Shown here one piece after another: positions 1 to 13,379 of a DNA stretch of 64,000 nt (positions are counted from its first letter, which is position 1; each line of letters opens with the position of its first letter). Made by a program: the position numbers and the translations under genes. The DNA is from Morella rubra (lineage: Eukaryota; Streptophyta; Magnoliopsida; Fagales; Myricaceae), in contig CM025855.1 in the NCBI GenBank assembly GCA_003952965.2, positions 35,025,370 to 35,089,369 of the forward strand, in the 5' to 3' direction. The notes below the pieces were generated by a model, which ran no database searches, was not told the origin of the DNA, and worked only from the letters and a program-made list of their open reading frames with translations.

Positions 1-779
1 GTCTTCCTCTTCTCCTTTAAATACACCCGTTTGGCCAACCATCATCCCTTTATCTCTCTCTCTCTTATTTATTTTTTATTTTTTGGCTTTTTGGCTCTTT
101 TCTTTTTGGTTTATCTCGTCGTCCATTGTTGTTACCTCCAAGCTTTCTTTAATTTCATTTTCATTTTTTAGAGTAGTTTTCTTTATACTTTATGAATCTA
201 GTGTCTTGGATCTCAATTCCTTGAAACTAGAATCAAGTTCTTGCCCTTAAATTTTCCGTAGTTCCATTTCAATAAGTTTAGTTTCTTGTTTTTAACTTAA
301 AGCTTGGGTTGTAATGATAAAATATTACTTAATCCAAGAATCTTATGAAATTTTATTCATTTCTAGTCATTTACATTCCACCTTTACTTTCCACTCTTTA
401 ATTTCCATAATTTACTTTCTGCTCTTTATTTTCCGTCATTAACTTTCCACTCTTTAATTTCTGTCATTTACTTTTCCACTATTACTATATTCATTTACTT
501 TAAAGTTTTGTCATTGTTGTGCTTTATATTCTTGTTCAACTTTCAATATCAAATAATATGAATCTGAAACTATATTAGTAACTCTTTATCTTCATCTTTT
601 AAACTCATTGCACATATCACTTTTTCATTTTCTCTTTATTACTATTTCTCCTTATTTCTTCGCTGGTTTGAAATAAGTCCATTTTTTCTAAAGTATACGA
701 TCTGTGCTTTTGGAGTGATTATTACACGACACAATTCTTGACATTGGATACCTTTTGCTGCTAAAGACCCCACAAGAAC

Positions 780-3700
780 TTTATTACGTATGAAAGGTCA
801 TTAGCCACCCTAGATGGTGGAATAGAATGAATAAAATGACGCACTACTTAGTTAACATCTACTACAAATAAATTGACCAAAATTAATTGTTTATGCAAAC
901 GTCTATAAAGTTCATTGTAATATGACTCCAAGTACAATCTGGAATAGGCAAGTGTTGAAGTAAACCCTCAAGAGCAATGTTTTTATGTTTTGCTTGCTGA
1001 ATGTTTCACTCTTTGATATACTTCCTAACAACTCCCTAATTGAGTCATTCTAATAGTTTAATCTAAGATCATCAAAACCAAGCAGTTGTGGAAAAAGAAA
1101 TGGCTGATAGGGTTGGGTCAATAGCGCTTTGTTCCTTTCTGGACAATGCTTATGTCACTTTGTTCTCTCTTCCCCTTTTATACTTTACTTTAAAAACATG
1201 CCTTAGCAGTTTAGTCAACCACTTCTGTTGGAAGGGTGTCTCTATCTTCTGTTCAAGAAGATACTTCAAACTTTGTTGGCCTCTTCTTACAACAAAGATT
1301 TTCCCAGTTAAATAGGGTCACCATTTTTGTACTGCTGAAACCACCTGTCGGTAGCTCTTTTTCATAGGTTGACAATTGACATGGTTGTTATCTTCCCCTT
1401 AAGAGCCTGTCTAAAGTAAGCAAGGAGTCTTCCGCTACGCATCAGAACTGCCCTAAAACCCCACAAGCATTGTATTCCAAGATAAAAGGGTTAGAAAAAT
1501 CTGGTAAAGCTAGATCTAGAGGTTGAATGACTGTAGTTTCAAGATCCTGGAAGGCCTCAGTAGCTGAAGGAGACCACTAGAATGCATTTTTCTTAAGTAA
1601 GGCAGCCAATAGGGCTGCAATCAACTTATAGCCTTTTATTTTCTATAGCACTCAGTCAACCCCAAAAATATTCTAAGGAATTTTAAAGTAGTGGGGAGGA
1701 ACCAGTCTAGCATTGATTGGATCGTATAAGGGTTTGCTTTCACTCCTTTCAAAAACTTTTTTTTTTTTATAAGTAAGCAATTTTATTAGAAAAGTGATGT
1801 AGTTAAAGGATTATACCAAAGATTACTTAATCCAAAACAAGCAAGAAAATAAGAAATCAACAAAATTACAAAAGGGCAGCCTAACACGGGTATCCAACAG
1901 AAAAGAGTAAGTCAAAAACCCTGCAACTTAGCCAAGGACAAAGAACATCTTCAAAACATCATTGTTATGCTCCCTCCAAAGGCACCACCAAACACAAGAG
2001 GGAATCATTCTCCAAATAGCCTTAAGAAAGAGTTGGAAAGATTCCTCTCCTAACTCCACAGCACATTCACCACCTTCCCAGGCATAACCCAATGAAAATT
2101 CACAATACTAAGAATATGATTCTAAAGTCCACGCACCACGGGACAAGGAATAAGCACATGGTCAACCGATTCTCCGTCACAACGACAAAGATAGCACCAA
2201 TCAGCAAGGTACACTCCCTTTCTATGAAGATTATTGGTAGTAAGAATTCTCTCATGCATAGCCTCCCACACAAAGAAGGAGACCCTTAAAAGGCATTTCA
2301 AGCTCGACACCCCTCTCAATGGAAAAGACAAATTAGTCCTACCCTCAAGGAGAGTATACATAGACTTCACCAAAAAGACCTTATCCTTAGAGCCCACCCA
2401 AGACAACTTGTATTTTGCTCCTCTCCTAAGATTCGTCCCATACAAAATGGAGAAGAACGAAAAAAAAACCTCCAACTCCCATTCATTCACCGATCTATGA
2501 AAAGGAACACTCCACACTACATGACCAACATTCCCCACCAAACATTCCACCACCGTAGCCTCCATGCAGTGAGCCAAAGTATAAACATCAAAAACTCAAT
2601 AGACAAAGGTTTATAGCCACAAAAAAAAAATCATGCCAAAAACTAACCCTTCCTCCGTTGCCCACCAAAAATCTGATATGCTTACTAAAGTCACCCCAAC
2701 CTTTGCCAATGAATCTCCAAAGACTAACACCGTAAGCCTATCTCTCTCACACCCATATTTTGCAACAATGACCACCCTCCAAAGCCTATCTCTCCAATAA
2801 GCAAAACGCCAAAGCCACTGACTCAAAAGAGCCATGTTGAACACAATAATACTTTTGACCCCAAACCCTCCATTCTAAAATGGAGAGCGTACCATATCCC
2901 ACTTCACAGGGTGAAATTTGTGCACATTCCCATCACAACCCCAAAGAAAGTCCCTCTCGATCTTCTCCAACCTCTTTGCCACCGCAACTGGGATAGGAAA
3001 CAAAGATAGAAAATAAGTCGGGAGGCACGAAAGTGTAAATTTGATGAGAGTAAGCCTTCTCCCCTTAGAAAGATACATATGCTTCCATCCGGCAACGTCC
3101 TTTCTATCCGTTCAAAAATCTCATCCCAAATATGGACGCACTTAAAACTGGCACTCAAAGGAAGCAAAAGATAATTCATACGCAAGGAGGACACGTTGCA
3201 GCCCAAGACACATGCTAGCTCCTAATCATTATTGATGCAACCAATGGGGATAACCTTGGACTTAGACAAATTAATTCAAAGACCAGAGACCGCCTCAAAG
3301 CACAAGAGAAGGCATCTAAGACCTCAAAAGTGGCTCACCTCTACCTCACACAACACCAAGGTGTCATCTGCAAAAAGCAAGTGAGATACTCACCCCCGGT
3401 CGGAACCACCTCCTACCTTAAAACCCTCTATACCACTATGCTCCACCACCGTCCCCATCATGCAGCTAAACGCTTCCATGACAATTACGAACAAGAGGAA
3501 AAAAAGGGGATCTCCTTATCAAAACCACGGGAGCTACTAAAAAAACCTTTCAAGCAGCCATTAACAATCGCCAAAAACTTCACCATCGATACATAGAAAA
3601 AGATCCACCAACACCATTTTTCACCAAAATCACACCTACAGAGAATGTACAGAAGGAAATTCCAATTCACATGATCGTAGGCCTTATGAACTTCCAACTT

Positions 3701-6700
3701 ACATAACATTCTAGGCACTCCCAACCTCAACCTAGAGTCAACACACTCATAGGCGATAAGCAGAAAATTCATAATCTGTCTACCCCTAACAAGAGCATTC
3801 TGTGAAGATGAAATAATCATTCCCAATAGAAACATCAGCCTATTAGCCAACACCTTGGCTAAGATCTTATAAACACCTCCCACAAGGCTAATGGGGCGAA
3901 AATCCTTAAGATCAACCTCACCCGACTTCTTAGGGATGAGAACAATAAAAGAAAAGTTCAAACTCCGAACAAATTTCTCATCCCTGGAAAACTCGTTAAA
4001 CATCAACAAAACATCACCCTTAACAATCTCCCAACAAGTTTGAAAAAATGCTAGGGAAAAGCCATCAGGACCCAAAGCCTTGTCTCTGTTGAGACTATGC
4101 ACCATCCCAGTCACCTCCTCCTTAACAAAAGGCCTTTCAATCCACTACGCCTCATCCCCTGAGATACTATCAAACTCTAACTCATCCAAAGAGAGGCGCC
4201 AATCAAAGGGCTCTAAATATAAGGAGTAGTAGTCCACAATCTTCTCAGAAATCCCCACAGGATCCTCTAGCACCAAGCTAGAGATTGAATTCGCTTTCTT
4301 ATTAGAATTTGCCACACTATGAAGAATTTTGTGCAACGATCTCCCTCCTTAAGCCAAAGAGCCCTAGACTTCTGTCTCCAACTAACTTCCTCCAAATCAA
4401 TTATATTGTTCAGCTCCCTCGAAACCTCCAACTTCCTTTCCTTCCCATCTCATCAAGGTTGCCTTCTAATTCAAACCATCCAGAGACGCGAGCACAATCA
4501 ATAAAGCCGACTTCCGAATGCTTAAGTCCCCAAAGACTTCCAGATTCCACACTTTGAAATCCTTCTTTAGCGCCTTTAACTTTAAGAATAGCACATAGCT
4601 AGGAGACCCCCTAAAATCATAGCCCTGCCACCACTCTTTAACCTTATCCACAAACCCATCTACTTTGAGCCACATGTTCTCAAAACGAAAAGGCTTCTAC
4701 CACTTAGCAACAAAATAAGGAAATGATCCAAAAACAAAAGAGGTAGCTGCCTCTAGATAAGCTCCGGATACGACTCCCAACAAGGACTAACAAGAAAACG
4801 GTCAATCCTAGACCACAAATGAGTAGATCTACCATTGGATCACGTGAACAACCCATCAGCTAACACAAGATCCACAAGCTCAAGCTCGGATAAGAAATCC
4901 AAGAACTCCATCATAGGACTCCTATTACTCCCACCACCTGACCGCTTTCTAGAAAAATGAGTCACATTAAAGTCACCCTCAATACACCAAGGGAGATTCC
5001 ACCAACTATGAATCCCCGCCAACTCATAACACAAAAGCCTCCTACTAATATTGTCGTTGGGACCATAAACTTCCAAAAAGATCCACTGAACCACGTCATC
5101 GATATTCTTGAAAATCATCGAAATAGAAAACACCCCAACACTCGACTTAACCAACTTCATACTGCAAGAATCCCAAAGACACAAAATACCTCCAGACGCT
5201 CCCTCAACCTCCAAGCAACACCACTTCACATGAGGACCACCCCACAAACTTCTCACCAAGGCACAAGACACCACTGCTACCTTTGTCTCCTGAAGACAAA
5301 CCAAATCTATCTTCCACCCTCTTAACAAATTACCCACACTTTTACATTTTTCACTATCATTCAATACCCTCACATTTCAGCTAATGATTCTAGGCTTCAT
5401 AGAGAATTTACAAGCACCCCCCCCCCCACCTTCCTGCTCCTCTTAGAACTAAAGGCACTCACATCATAATTAACTGAATACTCCAAAGATTTTAATTCCC
5501 TGAGCAACTTACCACCTTATTTGCCCGAAGACCCACTACAAAGATCCCTCTCCTTCTTTAAAGCAGCAAAGAGCTTCAATAAATTATTTTCATGACCATC
5601 GCACAAAACCCCCACCAGATGTCTAAAGAACGAGACTATTTTTAGCACCCAATTTGATGGTGCGCCCAACCCCACACCCTCCACACTATCTGTCGTCAAA
5701 TAAAGAATCATCAACGGCTCAGTAGTCACCTCATTAATCCCACCCTCAAAATTAACCAACTCCCCTCCTAACGATGAACCCATAGCCGAGCTCCCTTCCA
5801 AAAACACAGCATTCATATTAAAGAGACACAGTAGCTGAGAAGACTCCACAACAAAGATAGGAGGAGGACATAAAGCGGAAGCCTACTACGTGCCCTCCAC
5901 AGGAAAGACAAGCCCCACTTCCGAAAAAATACCCTCTGCAAACCCCTCATCCGACCCACACGCATGCAACAGTGACACCCCGCAGGGATCCTCCACCTCG
6001 ATCAAGCGTAGGTCGTCGCGCATAGAATCACCCCCGAAAAGCACACCATGCTGGCAGACCATAGAAGAGGCAGAGGAGTCACACGCAACATACCCCAACA
6101 AGATCGGCGACACTCCAGCCGAACCCATAGCCGAGTCGACCACGCTAGGGCTCTCAGAAACAACCCTCCTCCTTGCCGGCGTCAACTCTCCTTGAGTAAC
6201 CCAAGTCACCCTTAGCAAGCATCTACCCGACAACCCCCAGCCCAGGCGAAAAGGATCCAAAGCAGCCCCCACAACACTCTGGGATGATAAGCTGGCTCGC
6301 CCAAAAGGGAATGCGACCCGTAGCCCATCCCGTGATGACCCACCCCCATCTAAAGATACTGGGTTGAGCCCAACCCAATCTGCACTTTCGGAGAGAGAAC
6401 AACATGCATGGCTTCAACTATGGGTTGTTAGGCCGCTAACTTGAAATCGCAAACCAAGCAGCTCAAGGATTTCCTAGGCTCTAGATCCATTTTTTTATTT
6501 TATTTTTGGTCAGCCCAATAAGGCAATCTAGCTCAGCCTTAAATCTCATTAAATGCTCCCACAACTCACCATCTGCCTCAGCTGTCATAGCAGGCAACCC
6601 AGATAAATAATTATTTTTGGAAAACGCATGACCCTTTACAAAATTTGCATGCGACACCTTTGGGACTCCAACCATCATTTGCTTTTTCATGATGTCAGCG

Positions 6701-9534
6701 TCAACATAAAGATTACGTGACTCCCTCTCTCCCACCACCTTTTTCTCCGGCGGGTCAGACAGCACCATCTGGGCAAAGGAAACTCCCTACCTGATCGCAG
6801 AATCAACAAGCCCCACTTTCTTACGCCTAAGCTCACTATGAACTGAAATTGGCTCCTTACAAGTCTAAACAAACAACTGTCATCCTTCTCTTGATCTCCC
6901 CTTAGGGATCATCACAGCCCCACGCCGACGTCTTTCCCACAACTCTACTAGGACTACATAACTGCTGCTCTTATTCAAGCATCTCTAAGCTAAAAACGCA
7001 TGAGAAGATTCGTTGAATTTTTTTCAAAAGATCTCTGACGTCCTTTGCCTCCACAAGTTTTTCAAACAAGTTCGCCAACCAAACCACCTCATATCTGCCA
7101 AAACGAATCTAACTCTGGGACTTTTTGCTCCACTCCATTAGTGTAACAATGCCAAACGAGCTAACCGAAAACTAAAATGTCTTCACCTCAATCACTAGAC
7201 TACAAACAAATGCCATTGACACCACACAGAAAAAATTAATCATGTCAACAGCTAAGAACAAGAATAGTTAACGATGACGAGAAAAAAGGGTCGGAAACAA
7301 CGCAAGAGAAAGAAGGGTCGAGAGAGAGAACAGAGCGTTATGGGATGCCTAGTTTAAGGTTGAACCATCAAAGAAAACCAGTCGAAACTTTTTTAAAAGG
7401 GATCTAAAAACCTCATTCATGATACTTTGAAAAGTAGACAAGGCACTAGTCAAGCCATAAGGCATGACTAAGAACTCATAATCACCCATGTGAGTCCTTA
7501 AAGCTGTCTCAGGAATTCCTCTGGTTTGACTCGAATCTGATGTTTTCCAGACCTTAAATCTAGCTTTGAAAAGAATTTGCTCCATGGTGCTCATCCAACA
7601 TTTCATCTAATAGGAAGTTTATCTTTAATAGTTTCCTTGTTTAGAGCTTTGTAATCTACACAGATTCTCCACATACCATCTGCCTTCAATATCAGTAAAA
7701 CAAGGGATGAAAAGGGACTTTAACTCAACCCGATAACCTCTGTTTTCAACAATTCCCTAACAATTTTCTTCTTATGAAAGAAAGGGTATCGATAGGTCCT
7801 TACTGAGATAAAGAATGTCCCCTCTTTCAATACTATAGCATGATCATGGGACTTAACAGATTGTAGCCTAGTCGATTCCTTAAACACATCAGAGTGTTGC
7901 TACAACAAAACCTCCACATTTGGAAGTAACTTGGTAGTGTCCAGCTCTAAGGGTTTCATAAGCTGCATGAGAATTCCTTTCTTGCTTGCCCTATTGATTC
8001 AATTATCTCTCCCTCCTCCATAAGTGGTATGGGATTCATCCCTTGTAGCCGCACTTTCCTCCCTTGCAAACTAAACTCCAAAGTCAACTCAGAAAAATTC
8101 CACAGGATTTGCCCCAAAGTCCTCAACCAAAAAATTCCCAAAACCATATCACAACTAGCAAAGGTCAACACATAAGTATTAGTCAAAAAATTATTTCCTT
8201 GTATATAAACCCTTAAACCTTCTGCCCTCCTACTCTTCTACGTACTCTCATGGTCTTAGGATTTGGAGATCCTGTGATAGCATGTAAGGATATTTTCGAG
8301 TCTTTCTCCTCGATCTCCTAATTCTTTCCTTCTTCTATTTATGCATCCTCCCCTACCTTGGTCACACTTGGATCCCCTAGTTGCAAACCCCCCACTAGAA
8401 ATAACTTTGGGCTTTTACAAATGTACTTATAAGTCCACTTCTCATCACAATTATAGCAAAGTCCTTTTTCTCTTCTCTCTCTCATATAGTTAGGTGTAAG
8501 TTTTTGGATTGAAAAGCTTTTTCTGGGTTGTTAGTGGCTAAATGTGGGGTTGGATGTATTGTTTGGCTGTATGAAGATAGAGTGGGAAGTAATCCCCTGG
8601 TAGTTCTTCGATTAAGTAGTACATGTTTCTAATGAATTTCAGCTAAGTCATATGTTGTGATTAGATTTAAAGGGTTAAACATTCTCACAGGGAGGCGGAT
8701 CTCATCTATGAGTTCACTCAAGAAACAACTCAGCTTGTAGTTCTCAGCTAACCCCCGCTACCTATTTGACAAATGCCTCAAACTGACCCTTGTAATCCTC
8801 CACACTAGAAGTCTGTTTCAAGCTAGTTAACATCTCCATAGGATCATCGTAAGAACTAGGCCTAAATCTGGTCAAGAGGGCCTTGACAAACCCTTCCTAA
8901 CTATGCAAAGTTCCAGAGTCCTTTAGATCTTGGAACCATATTAACGCATGCCCCATTATGTAGTATGATGCCAGTAAGATACAGTGAGTGAGAGGTGTTT
9001 GGTGGAAATTGAAAAATTGAGTAGTTTTATTCCACCATCTATTCAGATCTATCCCATCAAACTTCGGAAATTCCAACTTAACTGACTTGAATTGCAGTCC
9101 CCCTGGTTCTCCACTTCCCTTCTGTGGAGGATCCTGCTTGTTGACGACTGACACCTCACCAAGATTACTCTCCTTGGCCTGAATCAAGATGTGCATATTC
9201 ATAGTAAGGGTAGCTACTTTCTATGCTAGCTCATTCAATAACTGGTGTTGATCTTCTTGTTCTTTCTTCAGCAAGTTGACTATAGTGGATTCCTTCAACC
9301 ATGATAGAATTGTTGGCTTTGATACCAAATGTAACAATACTCTAGAGAAATATAGATTGTAATAATAGAAATAGTATGGATGGAAATTCATTTGAATTCA
9401 AACTGCATTCATAAGAAATGATAAAGCCAAATTCGACATTTGGCCAACCTCCATAGAAAGTAAAAGAAGATAATAGAAAGGTATTGAGTAGTGTTTTTCA
9501 CTATCCCCTTTTCAAAGTAACTATCACACTTAAT
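780..9534 (-). mobile_element. Left-arm copy of decayed Ty3/gypsy element
   Basis: This is the mirror of the right-arm element, read on the minus strand. A partial 5' LTR lies at 9330-9534 and a Met-tRNA-type primer site just below 9330. A gag-like region follows at about 8342-9302, protease and reverse transcriptase at about 7352-8212, then the LINE insertion, then RNase H and integrase remnants at about 780-1756. All frames have stops. The integrase end lies in the indel-rich part of this arm and is more scrambled than its mirror, so the right arm is the better copy to read. Confidence 0.85.
1757..7351 (-). mobile_element. Left-arm copy of L1-type LINE
   Basis: Mirror of the right-arm LINE, minus strand. 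The poly(A) tail appears as a T run at 1757-1769, the zinc-finger RVT tail at about 2122-2577, reverse transcriptase at 3485-4114 with neighbouring pieces, and endonuclease at 4840-5373. Frames are broken at the same places as in the right arm, so the decay came before the duplication or has been homogenised since. The last 200 bp of the 3' end (1757-1970) differ from the mirror by many small indels. Confidence 0.88.
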
Positions 9535-10605
9535 AGAGGTACAACGAGTGTAGACCTACATATATATTATTATGTATCTTAGTTTAGAACACAGTGAGTG
9601 AATAAGGATCCAAAAAATCATACTCTCCACCTCTGATTCATTAATCATTGACCTGACTTTTCTCCAATGTTACTCAACGATATTTATGAGTAGATATCTC
9701 ATGTAATAACAAGTACCCAATGATACATATAAAAAAATACATACATGCAATTCATTCGTAAAGAAACATCCAATAACTATCTCATAATTGTTCCAAATAA
9801 CTGGTTTTGATGGCATACATCTAACTTCTTTTATAACAAAAGATTTCACTAGAGAATTTTCCAAAAAAGAAGTTGTAATGTTTGGTTATAACCCTCAAAA
9901 ATAAGCATTTTTGGGTGTTTGGTTGACATACAAAAATCTTCGCCTACACCTCATTGGAAACAATAAAATACTGTAGACTTTGAAAAAATATTTGGGTCCG
10001 TTTGTTTACTTGTAAAAATTGTCCTCATTAACACATTTTCAAGAAAAAAAATTTCTTTTTTAGTGTTTGGTTATTCTTTTAAAAATGTTTTCTTAAAAAT
10101 ATTTTCTAATGTTAGACATGCTTAATGATTTATTTTTTTTTCATAAAAAGTTTAATACATGCAATGTATTAAATAATTAGGCTACACAAGAAATAAAATA
10201 TCACCCAACAAAACCTTATTGTAGACAATATAAAACAATCATATGCATCCTTCGAATTCAAAATATTCTTCAATCAAAAACTTTTTTGGATATGCAGTCG
10301 ACATTTTCTTTGATTTTGACTTTCTGTGTTTGTCAAGTTTGATTTTGACTTTTGTTTGATTTCGCCATTAAGTCATACGGTAAGTGATGTAAATTGACCA
10401 AAATGCCCCTCCAAGACAAATGGACCCTAAAAATCTAAAAAAATTCAATACATACTCTAATACCTTTTCACACAAATTCCAACAAATTTTCACACAAATT
10501 TCAATGCTTTTTAAAAAAAAATGCATCAAATCATATATCTCTACACTATTTTACAAACTCAAATAAAACTTCATCTACAATTAAATATCTTTTAAAAAAA
10601 TTCAC
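9535..10605. repeat. Inner left-arm noncoding segment
   Basis: AT-rich sequence between the truncated LTR of the left Ty3 element and the spacer, mirrored at 10987-12057. It holds stretches typical of plant MITE ends, such as a GGTCCGTTTG motif near 9997 and repeated TTGATTTTGACTT near 10310-10350. No gene is visible; the 64-codon frame at 9670-9864 looks like chance. Confidence 0.5.
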
Positions 10606-10986
10606 TAACATTTTACAAATACTAATAAAACTCAAATCTATTTAAATATTCACAGCACTATCAAATTTTATGCTTCGAAGCATTTTTCGCAATCTAACAT
10701 CACCTTAAAATCTCATGCCCTCTCCCAAATATGGTCCAATATATAATTACCAAAGAAGATAAATTATGTGCTAGATGTCGTTTTATGGTAACTATGGTAT
10801 AAGTCGGTTAGTATGAGAAAATAACTACAAAACTGCAAACTGTCTCTTTGGGATGTAGTAATATGACTTACATAGTGTTTGGGAGTAAAATTTTAGGTTA
10901 AAATTTTAAGATTGTGAAAAATGTGAAGAAGAGAAATGAAAAAGTTGGTGAAAAAGTAATAAAAAATAGTGAAAAGTTAATAAAAA
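10606..10986. other. Spacer at the centre of the inverted repeat
   Basis: Base pairing between the arms stops at about 10605 and 10987, leaving 381 bp of single-copy AT-rich sequence. It has no coding potential that I can see. Its right half (about 10870-10986) is rich in short AAAA and GTGAAAA runs and passes into the right arm without a break. This suggests that the inversion joint cut through an older AT-rich repeat. Confidence 0.85.
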
Positions 10987-12057
10987 AGTGAATTTTTTTA
11001 AAAGATATTTAATTGTAGATGAAGTTTTATTTGAGTTTGTAAAATAGTGTAGAGATATATGATTTGATGCATTTTTTTTTAAAAAGCATTGAAATTTGTG
11101 TGAAAATTTGTTGGAATTTGTGTGAAAAGGTATTAGAGTATGTATTGAATTTTTTTAGATTTTTAGGGTCCATTTGTCTTGGAGGGGCATTTTGGTCAAT
11201 TTACATCACTTACCGTATGACTTAATGGCGAAATCAAACAAAAGTCAAAATCAAACTTGACAAACACAGAAAGTCAAAATCAAAGAAAATGTCGACTGCA
11301 TATCCAAAAAAGTTTTTGATTGAAGAATATTTTGAATTCGAAGGTGCATATGATTGTTTTATATTGTCTACAATAAGGTTTTGTTGGGTGATATTTTATT
11401 TCTTGTGTAGCCTAATTATTTAATACATTGCATGTATTAAACTTTTTATGAAAAAAAAATAAATCATTAAGCATGTCTAACATTAGAAAATATTTTTAAG
11501 AAAACATTTTTAAAAGAATAACCAAACACTAAAAAAGAAATTTTTTTTCTTGAAAATGTGTTAATGAGGACAATTTTTACAAGTAAACAAACGGACCCAA
11601 ATATTTTTTCAAAGTCTACAGTATTTTATTGTTTCCAATGAGGTGTAGGCGAAGATTTTTGTATGTCAACCAAACACCCAAAAATGCTTATTTTTGAGGG
11701 TTATAACCAAACATTACAACTTCTTTTTTGGAAAATTCTCTAGTGAAATCTTTTGTTATAAAAGAAGTTAGATGTATGCCATCAAAACCAGTTATTTGGA
11801 ACAATTATGAGATAGTTATTGGATGTTTCTTTACGAATGAATTGCATGTATGTATTTTTTTATATGTATCATTGGGTACTTGTTATTACATGAGATATCT
11901 ACTCATAAATATCGTTGAGTAACATTGGAGAAAAGTCAGGTCAATGATTAATGAATCAGAGGTGGAGAGTATGATTTTTTGGATCCTTATTCACTCACTG
12001 TGTTCTAAACTAAGATACATAATAATATATATGTAGGTCTACACTCGTTGTACCTCT
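10987..12057. repeat. Inner right-arm noncoding segment
   Basis: Mirror of 9535-10605: AT-rich, no gene recognised. It directly abuts the truncated edge of the Ty3 5' LTR, so the LTR was cut here by an insertion or rearrangement before the arms were duplicated. Confidence 0.5.
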
Positions 12058-12262
12058 ATTAAGTGTGATAGTTACTTTGAAAAGGGGATAGTGAAAAACA
12101 CTACTCAATACCTTTCTATTATCTTCTTTTACTTTCTATGGAGGTTGGCCAAATGTCGAATTTGGCTTTATCATTTCTTATGAATGCAGTTTGAATTCAA
12201 ATGAATTTCCATCCATACTATTTCTATTATTACAATCTATATTTCTCTAGAGTATTGTTACA
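12058..12262 (+). repeat. Truncated 5' LTR of Ty3 element
   Basis: The last 205 bp of an LTR ending in GTTACA. It aligns with 23813-24020 (shared TACTCAATACCTTTCTAT and CTCTAGAGTA motifs). Homology starts abruptly at about 12058, so the first 340 bp or so are missing. Mirrored at 9330-9534. Confidence 0.8.
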
Positions 12263-12280
12263 TTTGGTATCAAAGCCAAC
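12263..12280 (+). promoter_or_regulatory. Primer binding site, initiator Met-tRNA type
   Basis: TTGGTATCAAAGCC follows the LTR end directly. It differs by one base from the usual plant primer site TGGTATCAGAGC, which pairs with the 3' end of initiator Met-tRNA. Confidence 0.75.
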
Positions 12281-12289
12281 AATTCTATC

Positions 12290-13250
12290 ATGGTTGAAGG
12301 AATCCACTATAGTCAACTTGCTGAAGAAAGAACAAGAAGATCAACACCAGTTATTGAATGAGCTAGCATAGAAAGTAGCTACCCTTACTATGAATATGCA
12401 CATCTTGATTCAGGCCAAGGAGAGTAATCTTGGTGAGGTGTCAGTCGTCAACAAGCAGGATCCTCCACAGAAGGGAAGTGGAGAACCAGGGGGACTGCAA
12501 TTCAAGTCAGTTAAGTTGGAATTTCCGAAGTTTGATGGGATAGATCTGAATAGATGGTGGAATAAAACTACTCAATTTTTCAATTTCCACCAAACACCTC
12601 TCACTCACTGTATCTTACTGGCATCATACTACATAATGGGGCATGCGTTAATATGGTTCCAAGATCTAAAGGACTCTGGAACTTTGCATAGTTAGGAAGG
12701 GTTTGTCAAGGCCCTCTTGACCAGATTTAGGCCTAGTTCTTACGATGATCCTATGGAGATGTTAACTAGCTTGAAACAGACTTCTAGTGTGGAGGATTAC
12801 AAGGGTCAGTTTGAGGCATTTGTCAAATAGGTAGCGGGGGTTAGCTGAGAACTACAAGCTGAGTTGTTTCTTGAGTGAACTCATAGATGAGATCCGCCTC
12901 CCTGTGAGAATGTTTAACCCTTTAAATCTAATCACAACATATGACTTAGCTGAAATTCATTAGAAACATGTACTACTTAATCGAAGAACTACCAGGGGAT
13001 TACTTCCCACTCTATCTTCATACAGCCAAACAATACATCCAACCCCACATTTAGCCACTAACAACCCAGAAAAAGCTTTTCAATCCAAAAACTTACACCT
13101 AACTATATGAGAGAGAGAAGAGAAAAAGGACTTTGCTATAATTGTGATGAGAAGTGGACTTATAAGTACATTTGTAAAAGCCCAAAGTTATTTCTAGTGG
13201 GGGGTTTGCAACTAGGGGATCCAAGTGTGACCAAGGTAGGGGAGGATGCA
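12290..13250 (+). pseudogene. Ty3 gag-like region (broken)
   Basis: The ATG at 12290 sits just after the primer site. The longest open piece (12390-12695) contains LEFPKFDGIDLNRWW and ALIWFQDLKD, typical of plant retrotransposon gag, where this region forms the capsid fold. A zinc-knuckle remnant with CYNCDEKW lies near 13133-13160; the following His/Cys pattern is degraded. Stops near 12695 and 12828 break the frame. Mirrored at about 8342-9302. Gag would package the element RNA; this copy cannot make a full protein. Confidence 0.75.
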
Positions 13251-13379
13251 TAAATAGAAGAAGGAAAGAATTAGGAGATCGAGGAGAAAGACTCGAAAAT
13301 ATCCTTACATGCTATCACAGGATCTCCAAATCCTAAGACCATGAGAGTACGTAGAAGAGTAGGAGGGCAGAAGGTTTAA

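Noticed and set aside
5890-6195. 101-codon open frame on the plus strand of the left arm
   Set aside because: It is the antisense shadow of the LINE ORF1-like region; the mirrored frame appears at 15397-15702 for the same reason.
9670-9864. 64-codon frame, mirrored at 11728-11922, as a gene in the palindrome centre
   Set aside because: It is duplicated only because the arms are identical; composition is that of AT-rich noncoding DNA and no family is recognised.
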